Both the position numbers and the translations under genes were made by a program. The notes under the pieces were generated by a model. That model had not been told where the DNA came from. It saw nothing but the letters and a program-made list of their open reading frames with translations, and searched no databases. DNA of 64,000 bases from Crocodylus rhombifer (taxonomy: Eukaryota > Chordata > Crocodylia > Crocodylidae). Numbering within the stretch: the stretch's first letter is position 1; the number at the start of each line of letters is the position of its first letter. Shown piece by piece: positions 23,926 through 35,398 of the stretch. Location of the stretch: assembly GCA_038503035.1 (NCBI GenBank), contig JAVSML010025529.1:281219-345218 (forward strand), given 5' to 3'.

Positions 23926-25524
23926 AAACTAAGAATATGTCAAGCTGTGGCAAGTGAGAAGGAAGGGAGGAGCCAGATTAGGGGCAAGAGTCAAGTGGCC
24001 ACTATAGGGCATCATTGCCATTCTTGGAAGCAGGAACCTGCTACAGTCCCCATTGGTAAATTGGTAGTTGTGAAGATAAATGTATTAAAGATTACCTGTT
24101 ATTCTGATACTACAGTAAACAGGTTATATTTGCAACTTATAACAGAGGTGGCATGTTCTAAACAGCATTTGCAAAAACTTGTACCTTTCTTGTACCTTAC
24201 TTGTACCTGTCTGAATTCAGGAGTAATTTTTCTGAAGATTGCCCAAAGTGCTCTTCCCTGCTGGTGCAGGGTTTGAGGTCCAGTTATACTTTCTGTATAC
24301 TGATGGATGCTGTAAGTGCTGCTGCTCCCTCACTGCCATCAGTTTGTGTACTTCTTCAGGTTACAGTCAATGCTTTAAGCTTTCACCAAGCCAGATTGAC
24401 ACCATGGCTGCTTCTTTACAAAAGCTGTGTTTGAGGGAACCACCTGACCAATATCTCTTATCTCATCCTGCCCCACTCCCCATGTCCCCAGTGGCTGCCA
24501 GTCTAGGACACAGAGAAGGACCAAGTAATGCCTCATCCAACTATCCATATCCCACAAAAGGCAATGGAAAGACTTGCCTGATTCCAGTCTTTTCATGAAG
24601 TGCTTTCATTGCTGGCTGTCTCAGTTGTCACTCCAGTGATTGCAGTTGGGATTCTGCCTGGCCTTTGACTCTTATTTTCCGTGTTTGCTTCTCTTAATAA
24701 GAAGAAAAAATAAACTTAATACTTTTATGTTGTTATTCTTTAAATTCCTTTAGCTTGCGTGAACAGTTAATTTAGTGTGTTTAGTATAACACAATGTGCT
24801 CAAAATCAGATGTCCAGACAGTCTGGAAACACCAACAAACATGGCAGCACTAGCACCAAATAGAAGAATTAGAATGAATTATGGAGATTTGTTTTCCAAT
24901 TCCCGATCCACTGCCCTGGAAATGTCATAAATAATTGGCACACTTTCCGGGGGTGGGGAAACAGAGTTGTAATCATTCCAGGGCCCTGCTATTTGAAGGA
25001 GGAGTTGTACCTTTCCTGATGGAGGACAAACTGAATGAAAGATGGCCCCTGAGCAGTCCCAGAGCTGCCAACTCTCACGAGCATGATGAGCTTATCATGA
25101 GTTTTAAGATATCCGAAGGGGCTGCTTGGATTTCTTATAACATGTAAAAAGTCTTTCTTTAACGGCAGTGTTTTGGCCTTCTCCGGAGCAAGCATCACCT
25201 CCCAGCACTGTCAGGGAGTCAAAATGGCAACCCTTACTGTCTTTTTGCATGAAAGCAAGGCTGTTGTTTCCCATGGTTTCCAAACCCTTTTTGAGGGTTG
25301 GATAGAGACAAAGGGGTTCTCACTTCTTCACTATCACCACTGGGCATTACCACACCTATCTCCCCCTACACTCCTTCAGCAGGACCATGCACTGCCATGC
25401 CCACCCACCACCACATCTGTACAAGCTCAGCAATGCCTCCTACAATCACACAAAGGATCCATGGTCTCCCTTTGCCCTGGCCACCCACAACTCCCTCATG
25501 CAAAATGCAGACCAGTTGCAGGAA
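23926..25524. other. Background, no gene recognised
   Basis: No coding or RNA gene motif. The segment 25055-25160 (ccaactctcacgagc, gcttatcatgag) faintly resembles 39700-39800 (cgcttgtgattttttatc), possibly two old copies of one repeat. This is weak. Confidence 0.4.
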
Positions 25525-25860
25525 GTCCAAACATGACCCATGAGGAAAGGCTGTAGAACTACGTTTGGTTAGCCTGAAGAACAATTTAGGGGAGGGGAGT
25601 CTCCAGATACTAGAAGGTAACTGCAGGAAGTTAACGGCTGCTCTCTATGTCTACCAAACAGAAAAGAGATGGTAGCGGCAACAAGGAGGAGTGAGACTGG
25701 GTACCAGGAAGAACTTATTAAGCGTGAGGACAGACAAAGGCTAGAGCAGGTTCCTTGAGGAGTGGGGTGGAACCTCCATCAGAGACACTTTTAAGAGCAA
25801 ATTGAGCAAACCTCATCAGGAATGATTTAGGTGGACTTGATCCATCCTCATGTCCCTCAG
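25525..25860 (+). pseudogene. CR1-like ORF2 3' end remnant
   Basis: A decayed C-terminal ORF2 segment reads through phrases such as THEERL, then LQEVNG, then TGYQEELI, followed by a 3' UTR-like tail (gatttaggtggactt, then gatccatcctcatg). The order matches the C-terminal region EERLRDLNLF...RLRGDL...RLEIRRHYF of the better preserved copy at 36900-37437. Frames shift several times. It is 5'-truncated, as is usual for CR1 insertions. Confidence 0.55.
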
Positions 25861-26399
25861 ACCTTTGGTCACAATTACAGTTGCAACAGGGAGTGCAGCT
25901 GAGGTCTGAAAATGGCTCTATCTGGAAGCAATAAACTTCTAGCTCCTGGATGCAGGAGGAATAACTCTGCTGGTTCTTGGACCGTGTGTCTAACGGGGAC
26001 TGTCTCCCTCGTGCCTGGCAAAGAGAGCAGCAGCACACTCTCTGGAAATGAGATGAGGAAAAGAAGTGGTACACAGGAGCCGACCCCACTATTTTTAATG
26101 AGTTTTAATAAGTGGCATCTGCCTTGGACCTGAAACATGGGTCAAGCCCTTTGCTTTTGAACAGCTCCATGAATTTCTGTAAGACCATTCCCGGTGAGCC
26201 AGGGTTGCAGGACTACACCTCAGAGGAGTAATCCTCTAAGCAGGCTTCACACAAAGGTAACAGCATACACCAAGTCAATAAGTGCCCCAGGGTATTACAG
26301 ACCCACTAAGGAAAGGGCTTGGCCTTTGATGCCAAATGGCAGAGAATCAGCCTCTGTGACTGCTTATCTCAAATAGTTCTAGCTTTGGGAAAAAATTCA
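25861..26399. other. Background, no gene recognised
   Basis: No recognisable motif. Short open frames (25718-26138) are not homologous to anything I know. Confidence 0.45.
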
Positions 26400-27480
26400 A
26401 TCCCTTAGTTGCAACACTGTGGCACGCCTCGTAAAAGTATTAATTGCTACTTTCTTTAGAAGCAAAATTAGAAAAAGGAGCTTGAGGTATAATAGCATCA
26501 AAATTATCCCACAGATGTTGCATAGAAAAACAATTGAGAATTAAACCTCTGGCCCTGTGTATTGCATTTTTGCTGACTAATATAAAGGAGATACAGTTTA
26601 CTAATAGTCATAACAGTCTGTAATATGATGGTTTTATGAAGTGGAGACAGCTAATTACTGAAAAACAGTGGCTTTCAAAATAACTCGTGGAGTCTCTAAA
26701 ACTAACCGATTCTAATCACAAAACAAGGAAAAAGGAAGAAAAACCCCCCCTGAAATCTGAAAGCTCAGAGTGGGCTCCTCCTTGCTAATTGGCTGCTTCA
26801 TTATAATAGTGCTCATTTCTGTAATGTAGCATAATGAGTATATCTTGCCATAATTGTCTGAGTTAAGCACTGAGATATTGTCTCTGTAATTTTATGAAGC
26901 CACGGAAAAAGACCAGCTCTCATTTCATGTCCCATTTTGTCTCTGAATAACCAAGAACACATTGCTGGAAGCTGGGCAGCCCAGAACAACTGCCTCGTTT
27001 ACTGCCTGAGATCTCTGAGTCACAACACTCTTAAAAAAGGGAGGAAAAGAGCAGACCATATTCTGACCGGCTGACATTTAATTGTGGTTATGCTGATTTT
27101 ATTGCTTTTGGCTAAACCTTTCCCTCTCTTCCACTACTGCCTTTTTAAAATACTAGGTTGTATCTTTTTGCCATTGAAAACAAAACCTATTAAATGTCAG
27201 GGACCAAAGGGAATAAAAATTGCTGACATGGTCTTTTCCAAGGACAAATGAATTTGTGGGGGGAAAAAATGACTGCTAGTATTAAGTCATGTTAAACTGG
27301 GGAAATTATTAGCTAGAAAACCTAATACAATCCATTAATTATCTAGCAAATTATGTCTCCTCTAATAAGAACAAGGACAGCCAGTCAATTCCGACAGGGC
27401 ACGGGACAAACATCCACTGAGAATATTACTAAGCCAGGAGTCATATATTATCTATTATTCTGTACTAGCGTATGCCTTCA
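26400..27480. other. Repeat-free stretch, candidate conserved non-coding DNA
   Basis: This segment lacks recognisable mobile elements while its surroundings are dense with them. It has many homeodomain-like cores (taattg, taatta, ctaatta) and no coding frame. Such composition is typical of conserved enhancers of developmental genes, but conservation itself cannot be seen in one sequence. Confidence 0.3.
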
Positions 27481-28763
27481 GTGATACAAAACAGAATTAA
27501 CACAACCAGTATCGCAATGCCGAGATGAGTGTTTAGAAGACTATATACAAATTCCAAGAAACAGTCCTTTGTAATTATCCCCAAAAATAAGTTTTAAAAG
27601 GAACAGGAAAACTTAATAGACATTTTATTAACTTGTTTTCTTTCTGTTAGACACTTTGTGAGGGGCCCCTATTGTACATATTTGAATTTTCATTTTTTAA
27701 TATTTTTGTTTACTTTTTTCCTCCTGTTCTGTGATCAAAAAGTTTTGGAAAAATCTCTGACTTGTTTTTTTTCCTGTTATTAGCTGCCCCCAGTGTGTAA
27801 AAATATCATCTTACAGAACCCAGGGGTGACCTTTTGACCTGGATAATTAAATGGAGAAAACATTCAAAGAATGGAGAACAAATCCAACTCCAGTGGCAAT
27901 AATATGGTGGCTACTGCAACTCCATAGCTGCAGCCTGAAGGTGTGACATTTCTCAATGGTGAGATACAATCACTTCTTCACAGTCAGGGTCCTTTGAGCC
28001 TGCAGGGATGTGAACAGCTATTCTCTCCCCACAAGACATGCTATGAGCATTTATCTGTCGCCCACTAAATGTGCAAATCTGAATACTGACCACATGCAAT
28101 AGTTTTTTCATAAACTTTAAAAACAGCCCCCTTTCCAAGTTGAACAGAAACTGGCAAGTGTTCTAGCATACTGATTTACATTTTCATTACTGAAATGTGC
28201 CTGATGACAACAGTATATTACCTTCACCTGGGATTGCGGTATTGGCACCAAAACCCCAAAGAATGGTGCCAGTTTTTGTGTTGTACCAGAGCACTGAGGA
28301 GGGATCAGAAACCAAGAAAGGCGATGATTTGGCAGGAGATCTCATGCTGCATCCTTGCATTGGTACATGTGCCCCAGGAGACACAAAAGAGGAACAGGAT
28401 TTTGTCTGAATTGGCCATAATTGCTATATTTGTATGGTTCTTAACACCTAAAAAAAGAGACACGTGCGCCTCTTGTTGACAGAAACACGTTAATACTGAA
28501 TGTAGTGGAAGAACAGCTCAAGCAGTGGTCCTCACAGAGAAATAGTAGTCCTGTCAGGTTGCCAAGGTTGATGTCAAGCTAAAATGCCTCCATTTTAAGT
28601 GCTAGGGGTGGGCTTAAGTTTGAGTTAGTTATCTCTGCATCCAGCTTCACCTAGGAAGATTTCTGAGAATATACCTGTGAACACCAGCGTTGCAGCACAC
28701 TCCTTCATTGCTGCTGTAATGTATGCACTGTGTAATATGTGCACTGAAAATGTGATATGAGTG
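27481..28763. other. Background, no gene recognised
   Basis: AT-rich, without recognisable coding or repeat structure. Confidence 0.45.
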
Positions 28764-29587
28764 TGTGACAGAAGGGGAGCAACCTGTGGAAGCCTACCGA
28801 CTGACCATGGACTACAAATCCCAGAGGCACCTGGAACCACAAAGAGGAAGTGATAAGAAACCCTGTAGAGCCTGGCTGCTCAACTGCAAATCCCAGTAAA
28901 CCCTGGGGGCTGGAGAAAGAGGTGGTGACCTCTGAGTCCTGGCTGGCAACATGCCAGAAAAGCTGCCCGCTGTGGTACCTGCTGGAGATGGACTGAAGTA
29001 GAGGAAACCTCTGCCCAGCACAGATGCACCACAGACCAACTGCCAGGGGTAACGCATACCCCCTGAGCATGGTGGTGCACCGCCTACAAAAAGCGGCATC
29101 TGCGGGCAGTCTGCGATCCCCGCGGGTGGTGGCTGCGGATGGTCATGGGCCTTTGGTCGGCGCTCCCCTCCCCCCCCCCCCCCCCCACTGGCAGCATCTG
29201 CAGGACCTCCCCTGCCTACCACCACCACCATGGTCCCGCCGCCGCCATGCCCCCCAGCCACCAGAGGCACGAGTTGTTCATGCCAACAGCACATGATCGC
29301 AGACCTACACAGAGTGACCCTGGACTAAAGGCTGGTTCCTGGGAACATCTCCAGAGGTGGGCAGTGGACTCTGTGCACTGTATGTGTGTACCCCAGCAGT
29401 ACTGACCACTACCTGTTTACTTGCCCTCTGAGTGTATGTTATTATGCTTTAGATGCCTTTGTACTTGTTTTTGTCCCTTCCCGTTGGCTTGTTGGCCTGT
29501 GACCCTAACCCCTAAGACACTTGACATAAAGTAAATCCCCCACTGGCTGTAGTGGTTGTGCCTGACACTGCAGGGGTGTTTGTTACA
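28764..29587 (+). repeat. LTR-like repeat with GC-rich insertion
   Basis: Ends are tgtgacagaaggggag and gtgtttgttaca, echoing the TGTRACAG...GTTACA ends of the other LTRs here. The flanking 5-mers do not match, so the assignment is tentative. A GC-rich block at about 29060-29290, with a 17-C run at 29170, looks inserted because its composition differs from both sides. Confidence 0.4.
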
Positions 29588-29869
29588 CTGCAACAAGCTT
29601 CAGAGCAACCTACCATAGGTAAGTCCTCAGTCTGCTGTAAAATGAGTTGAGGGCCACGCAGGCTGAAAGCCATACTTGTCTCTTCTTCATAGTCTGCACA
29701 CCCAGTGCAGAGCTCGCTGGAAGCACAGCACAGAAACTCATTTACCCTACTTGAACGCATGTCCAGAGCCTTAGTTAGGCACTCTTTTGAGTGGGATTGT
29801 ACAGAGCAAAATCTAAACCAACTACATGAAGTGAAGGCAAGAAATTTGCACCTCACACTTCAACAAGGC

Positions 29870-30172
29870 AGAAACATCATCAAACAATTACAGTCTATAT
29901 ATGATAAAGATCAGACCTTGAGAGAAATATTCCCAACCACCCCACTCCTGGCTTTCAAACAATCTCTAAGACCTTGCCCAACTCATCATCAGAACTAAAC
30001 TCCACTCTGTTCAACAGGCATCAAATGAAGTGCAGCCTTGCCTTAACAACGATGCAAAAACTATCAGCACATCTCCACTGCTACAGTAATCAACATCCCC
30101 CTGCAATTGACACATCTCATCCAGGGCATCAAATGCCCTCATGGAGACTATATGGGGGAAACTAGACTAAAG
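29870..30172 (+). pseudogene. Penelope-like element: RT tail and GIY-YIG endonuclease remnant
   Basis: Penelope-like retroelements combine a reverse transcriptase with a C-terminal GIY-YIG nuclease. Here one frame reads LREIFPTTPLLAFKQSL (about 29920-29965), the PLLAF-type motif after the reverse transcriptase. After a frame change comes THLIQGIKCPHGDYMGETRL (about 30107-30168), matching the start of the GIY-YIG domain (Y-x-G-E-T with the preceding K-C-P). The nuclease stops there, so the catalytic arginine and glutamate are missing. The segment 30280-30330 (cctgaagaagaacgg) is tail-like sequence of such elements. It is inactive. Confidence 0.7.
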
Positions 30173-30439
30173 TGAATTCATTCTGCTGTGTAGTTTGTCT
30201 GCTGTCCCTTGGAATTTCTCTCTTCTCTGATTTTAGAGCTCTGCAAACTCTTTCTACTGTTTTGCTGTACCTGCTTTTTCCTCAGACCTGAAGAAGAACG
30301 GAAGTTTGTCTAAGTCTATGCCAAACATGTATTTGGTTCAAAATATGTATCATCCACAGAAAACCTTGCATCTCACTTATTTCCTGGACCATTGCAGCTA
30401 TAACATCACTCCAACACTACATACAGTGAAGTTGCTTCT

Positions 30440-31270
30440 CAGTAGGTGTTTTGCTTAAACAAGGACAGCAAGACCGCATCCATGCAAACGGGCAGCACAA
30501 ATAGTAGCAGCAGCGCATGCCCCTGTCCATGCACTTTGCAGTTGTCTCACTGCTTCATGTGCTGCAATGAAATGTGGGGCACAGGGTGCCTCATGGGGGG
30601 GCTAGCAAGCAGGCAGCCCCCACACTGAGGCGTGCTGAACCCAGACAGCCAGGGAGCTGCACGTGGAGATGGGGGAGCAGGCACACCATGACTCCCAGCT
30701 GCCCCATCTCCATGTGCTGTGGGGTCCTCGCACTTGGAGGTGCTTTAGATCAAAAGCACACCGCCACCATTTTCTGCACGCTGATGCACATTTCATTGCT
30801 TATACAACTGCACATGGTGCAGTGCAGTTTGCCTCAGCTCACATGCAGAGCAGACTCAGTTAATTGAGTCTGCTCCAGAGCAGTGGATCTCCAGCGCATC
30901 ACTGGAAAAAAGTATGTGTATAAATGCCCAGGGCTGCCTGCTCCCCCGTCATGAGGCATGCTAAGCCCCAGCCAGCTGGGGAGTGTCTCAGTGTAGGGGA
31001 TCTGCAGTACACAGAGATGAGGGAGCAGGTAGCCCTGGGCTGCCTGTTCCCATGTGTCCACATTTGTCGTGGCACACACCACTTTGCCATGCTTTACGCC
31101 ACTTTTTTCTTAAGGGTTTTTTTTTTTGCTACTGGGAAAACCCGGTAACAAATTTTGCCACAGTGCTTCAAATTAGCAGTGCTGTGCACAGTTTAATATA
31201 CAACTTGTGCAATTTGTGGCACTGTAAAAAGGTTTGCGGCGCCACAAACCACACGTGCATGCTCATCTGG
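30440..31270. mobile_element. Palindrome-rich DNA-transposon-like repeat
   Basis: The region contains repeated GC-rich units (gggctgcctgctccc near 30940 and gggctgcctgttccc near 31037) and a near-perfect 28-bp palindrome at 30848-30875 centred on gttaatt. This style matches the interiors of the foldback elements at 3235-4707 and 7078-8150. Clear terminal repeats were not found, so both boundaries are estimates. Confidence 0.4.
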
Positions 31271-32383
31271 ATCCGGCCCAAGATTTTATCTTTAGTAGTA
31301 GATTGTACAGGATAATGAAATGGGCTGGTGTTCTGGTTGGCTTTATGTGATGGGAAGGGTCTTTAAAAAGAAAATATACTTGATATGTACCTTCAAAATC
31401 TCAGGACAGTTCAATCTGGCCTCCTCTGTTTTGGGTGGGTGGGTACAATACGTAATGACATCTTTATTTCCAGGAGTTGCTTACAAAGACAAATAAAGGA
31501 AGGAAAAATAGCTTTCTTCAGGGCAGATAAGAGAAACAACCCTTCCAGCTACTGAAGAGGTATTGCATTAGCATCTCTGTGTTAAACTCCTGTTAATTCT
31601 CTGGTTCTCCATAGAAACTTCAAATGGTTTGTCATTCTGTTATGAAAAACAAGCACAGTTTCCCCACTTTTCTGAGAAGAAAATAAAGTTTAATAACAAA
31701 GAAGCAGAAAGTACACAAAATGATTTTTCCCTTTGTATATCACCTTTAATTTTCTACATCTTCCAGTGCAAATTCTCAGCTAGCCGCATTTGCTGACAGT
31801 AGTTCTGTTTTCATTTCTACTTCTGTTGCTCTTGAGAATTTTCTGTAGCCATGACATAATGTGTGGACTGTTTACATGTAACAGAGCCAAATGGATAAAT
31901 ATATCTCTTGCAGGTGCATTAACAAAGCTATGCCAAGAAATTCTGGATCAGAGGACAGATTCAAGCTCTTTCCAAAAAATTTCAAAAGGCTTGAAACACA
32001 AGCGGCTCAGCCTCATATTACATATTTTAGTACATTACAAGCCAATCCCAAATCTTACTTTAAGCAATGGAAACAGTCTTGTACAATGCAGATGAGTAGA
32101 GAGTTGCTAATGAACCCTGCTATTTTTAATGCAGTTTTTATTAACCTCATCTAAATGATTTGGTAAGCCACACACAAAAGAACTTTAAAAAGTTTTCACC
32201 TTTGAATTTACTAAGCGGATATTTTGGGGAAGTGACTTTCATGGATTCTGGATTAGTACTGTGCCCCTTTCCATGAATCCTATAGCATGCAGGAGGTATA
32301 TAGAGAAGGTGGAGCAGGACTGACAACCCAGTGTCTTAAAGCATTGATTGTGATTGCAGGTCAGATGCAAAGGATTGTCTGTG
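31271..32383. other. Background, no gene recognised
   Basis: AT-rich, unique-looking. Open frames at 31790-32154 have no recognisable domain. Confidence 0.5.
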
Positions 32384-32842
32384 TTAGGGACTGGGGTGTG
32401 GGCAGTCTTGCCTAGTGGTTAGACACCTGAAGGACAGGCACGGTCCACATTAGTTTCCCAGGAGCTCAGGGTATGGAGGGGTCTGCTGCCACCTTTGGAA
32501 CCAGGATGGGAGCTGTAGCAGAGGTCAGGACAGACCAGAGTCAAAAGCTGGAGCTGAGGACAAAACAAGCTGAGGGGTAACCAGGATCAGAAACCAAAAG
32601 CCAGAGCTGGAGTTGGAGATAGGACTCATAACCAGAGAACCAGCCAGGAGGCACACAGAGGGTCAGGAGCAAGCACTTTTGCCTTTGCCCAGACAAAGAT
32701 ACTGCTGGCTAAGCCTGGCTTTTAAGGGCTAGAGCAGGTGGCCTCAGGAGAGTAGCTGGCCTGATTGTCTCACTCAGCCCAGCTGGGACCAGGGCACTGC
32801 TCTGGGCTTGCTGCCAGTGGTGCCTGTTCATTAAATGAATTT
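32384..32842. repeat. Unclassified interspersed-repeat-like block
   Basis: Purine-rich sequence with many agccagagctgg-like units. An A-box-like phrase (gcctagtggttagacacc, 32410-32427) recalls tRNA-derived promoters, but no B box follows. It may be a SINE or LTR relic; boundaries are uncertain. Confidence 0.3.
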
Positions 32843-33190
32843 CAAAGTCACCCCCACCTGTGGGGTATGCTCCTTAGTGAGGTCCCTAGAGTCCCAGGTG
32901 ACTGAGCTCCAGGCCTGGGTAAACAAACTTCATGCCATCAGGGCCCATAAGCAGGAGATTGATGACTACTAGAGTCAGGCTCTTCTGAAGAATGAAGAGA
33001 GAAGAGCACAGATGTCCAACTACATGAAGATGGACAGCAGGAACACCAACCAGGAGCTGTACCCAGGGGATGTTTGGAAGACGGTCATCTCGGATCCAAA
33101 GACATGCAGCAGTAGGCTCATTCGTCCCTTGGAACTGAGCGACAGGTATGCACCTCTCATGCCACCAGCAGAGACATTTTAGCAGAAGTA

Positions 33191-33748
33191 TTGGCTCTGT
33201 ATGAGGGGATGCAGTTAGCTGCCATCCCTAAGAAAAGACACAGGGTGGTCATGGTGGGCGACCTCTTCCTGAGAGGGACAGAGGGACAGATCTGCTGCCC
33301 TGACCCCCTGGCCTGTGAGGTCTGCTGTCTCCCAGAGGCCCATATCTGGGACATAGTAGAGAGGATTCCTAAACTCATTCAGCCCTCCAGCCACTACCCC
33401 ATGCTCCTTATCTATGTGGGCATGAATGACACAGGTCAGAACAATCCTGGCTGGGTCATGAGTGACTACAGGGCTCTGGGCGTTGGGCTCAGAGGGTTGG
33501 AGGTACAACTAGTTTTTTCCTTAATCCTTCCAGTTACTGGTCACGGGCACAGGAGGGAGAGACATACTGAAGAAGTCAACAGAAAACTGCAGTGTTGGTG
33601 CCATCACAAAGGCTTTGACTTCTTTGATCACAGTCTGCACTTCAGAGAGAGAGGTAGTGGTTTGTTGGGAAGAGACAGCCTCCACCTCACTCCGATGGGA
33701 AAGAAGGTCTTCTCGGCCAGAATGGCTGACCTGCTTAACAATCACTAG
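33191..33748 (+). pseudogene. CR1 ORF1 with esterase (SGNH-hydrolase-like) domain
   Basis: CR1-type ORF1 proteins commonly carry an SGNH esterase domain of uncertain role in retrotransposition. The frame is open for 185 codons. Family blocks are visible: VVMVGDLFLRGTEGQICCP (block I), LLIYVGMNDTGQNNPG (block III), and GRDSLHLTPMGKKVF (block V, with the D..H pair). In block I the usual G-D-S is G-D-L (about 33256-33264), so the catalytic serine is lost. In block III the usual G-T-N-D is G-M-N-D. Upstream, a coiled-coil-like VTELQAWVNKLHAIRAHK (about 32900) ends at a stop, so the full ORF1 is not intact. Confidence 0.8.
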
Positions 33749-33921
33749 TGCAAGCCCTGGAAGTGACAACTGCAAAATCAGCATGTCAGTTAACACAAGG
33801 GGACTTACTCCTACCCCAGCCCAAACCTGCTTAACAATCACTAGTGCAAGCCCTGGAAGTGACAACTGCAAAATCAGCATGTCAGTTAACACAAGGGAAC
33901 TTACTCCTACCCCAGTTCAAG
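33730..33921 (+). repeat. 96-bp tandem duplication at the ORF1/ORF2 junction
   Basis: Two direct units, 33730-33825 and 33826-33921, differ at only a few positions (for example acaagggga versus acaagggaa). The unit starts cctgcttaacaatcac, which is the end of ORF1 (LLNNH, then stop), so the ORF1 stop region and intergenic leader are duplicated. The 96-base period is a multiple of three and leaves the ORF2-phase frame open. Confidence 0.92.
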
Positions 33922-33923
33922 GA

Positions 33924-35398
33924 CAGGACTCTTCCAAGGCTTCTGATGGCAGGCTTAGCTACCTGTACACAAATGCCAGGAGCATGTGGAACAAGGAACT
34001 GGCCCTTCTGCTAAGCAAAAATGAATATGATCTCATAGGGATAACGGAGGCCTGGTAGGACTCCACCTATGACTGGACCACAGGTATTGATGGCTATACC
34101 TTGTACAGGAGGGATTCTGTTTCAAGGAAGGGTGGGTGTGTAGCTGTCTATGTGAAGGAGCAGTACACTGCCCTACAAGCAAAAATTGGTTCCCAAGGAG
34201 GGCAACTTGAGACCCCTTGGCTTAGAATATGGGGAGAACATGGTGAAGGCGATATAACTGTAGGAGTCTATTACAGACCTCCTAACCAGGAGGAAGAGCT
34301 TGACCACGAATTTGCTAGGGAACTGGCAGAGGCTGCACACTCCCAGTACATGGTCGTCATGGGCAACTTCAACCACCCTGAGATCTCATGGGAAGAGCAT
34401 TCAGCCAAATCTGATCGGTCAAGAAGCTTCCTCACTTGCATTGATGAGCTCTATTTGACTCAAGAAGTCTACGGGCCAACAAGAGGTCCACTGCTGGATC
34501 TGGTACTGGCCAAAGGAGATGATTTAGTCAGGATCAAAGGGAAGCTTGGTGACAGTGATCAGGAGTTAATCACTTTCTCCATCCATTACAAAGCTGGCAA
34601 ATCAGTCAGCAATGCAGAAATCCTTGACTTTAGAAAAGCTGCCTTTCACAAGCTCAGGAAGTTCGTTGTTGAGGCCCTGAGAGACCATGATCTGAAAGGG
34701 AGGGGAGTCCACAATGAGCGGTCACTCCTTAAGGACATGATCCTAAAAGCACAAGGGAAGTCCCTTCCGGCCCATAGGAAAGGTAGAAAAAGGGCTGGGA
34801 GACCCCTTTGGCTCAATAGGGAACTCGTGGACCTCCTGAATCTGAAAAGAGAATCTTATAAGGGTTGGAAGTTGGGAACGACTATCAAGGAGAATTATGC
34901 AGCACTGGCTGCACTTGTAGGGAGCGGACCAGAAAAGCCAAGGCTAAAACTGAACTCAAACTGCCTACGGGAATCAAGGACTTTTTACAGGAATAAAAAG
35001 TCCTTCTTCAAGTATGTGGGAAGTCAGAAAAAAACAAGGACAACATTGGACCCTTGCTGCAAAATGGGGCAGCTGACAACCAGGAAAAAGCTAATCTCAA
35101 TGATTACTTTGCATCGTTTTTCCACCAGCCCAAAGGGATCACCCTTCCTGACAGGACACAGGACTGCCAGGGTAAGGGTGATCATACACCTATAATTGGT
35201 GAAGATCTTGTGAGGGAACAGCTTGAGAGGCTGGACATCCATAGGTCAGCTGGCCCAGATTGAATGTACCCAGGAGTGCTAAAAGAGTTGGCTGTCATCA
35301 TAGCATGACCAATGCTGGGGATATTTGAGAGCTTGTGGCTCTTGATAGAGGTTCCTGAAGATTGGAAGAGGGCCAGTGTGGTGCCAGTCTTCAAGAAG
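33924..35398 (+). pseudogene. CR1 ORF2: AP-endonuclease and linker (outer copy)
   Basis: The apurinic-type endonuclease nicks the target DNA for reverse transcription. Motifs in order: LSYLYTNARSMWNKELALL, DLIGITEAW, GGCVAVYVKE, VYYRPPNQEEE, VVMGNFNHPEISW, and GDSDQELITF. A stop codon (34056-34058) replaces the second tryptophan of the usual E-T-W-W. The catalytic G-D-F-N is G-N-F-N (34361-34372) and the final S-D-H is S-D-Q (about 34554), so two active-site residues are lost. The linker FYRNKKSFFKYVGSQKK follows, then a frameshift, then GEDLVREQLERLDIHRSAGPD, more stops and VPEDWKRASVVPVFKKK. There the second CR1 interrupts it. Confidence 0.87.

Noticed and set aside
28812..29405. Gly- and Pro-rich open frames resembling an exon
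   Set aside because: They derive from a GC-rich block with a poly-C run; no splice-flanked homologous domain is visible.
32410..32427. tRNA A-box-like phrase
   Set aside because: No matching B box or cloverleaf follows, so a tRNA gene or intact SINE promoter is not supported.
33730..33921. Two direct repeat units as a CRISPR-like array
   Set aside because: The units are adjacent with no spacers and lie in a vertebrate CR1 element.
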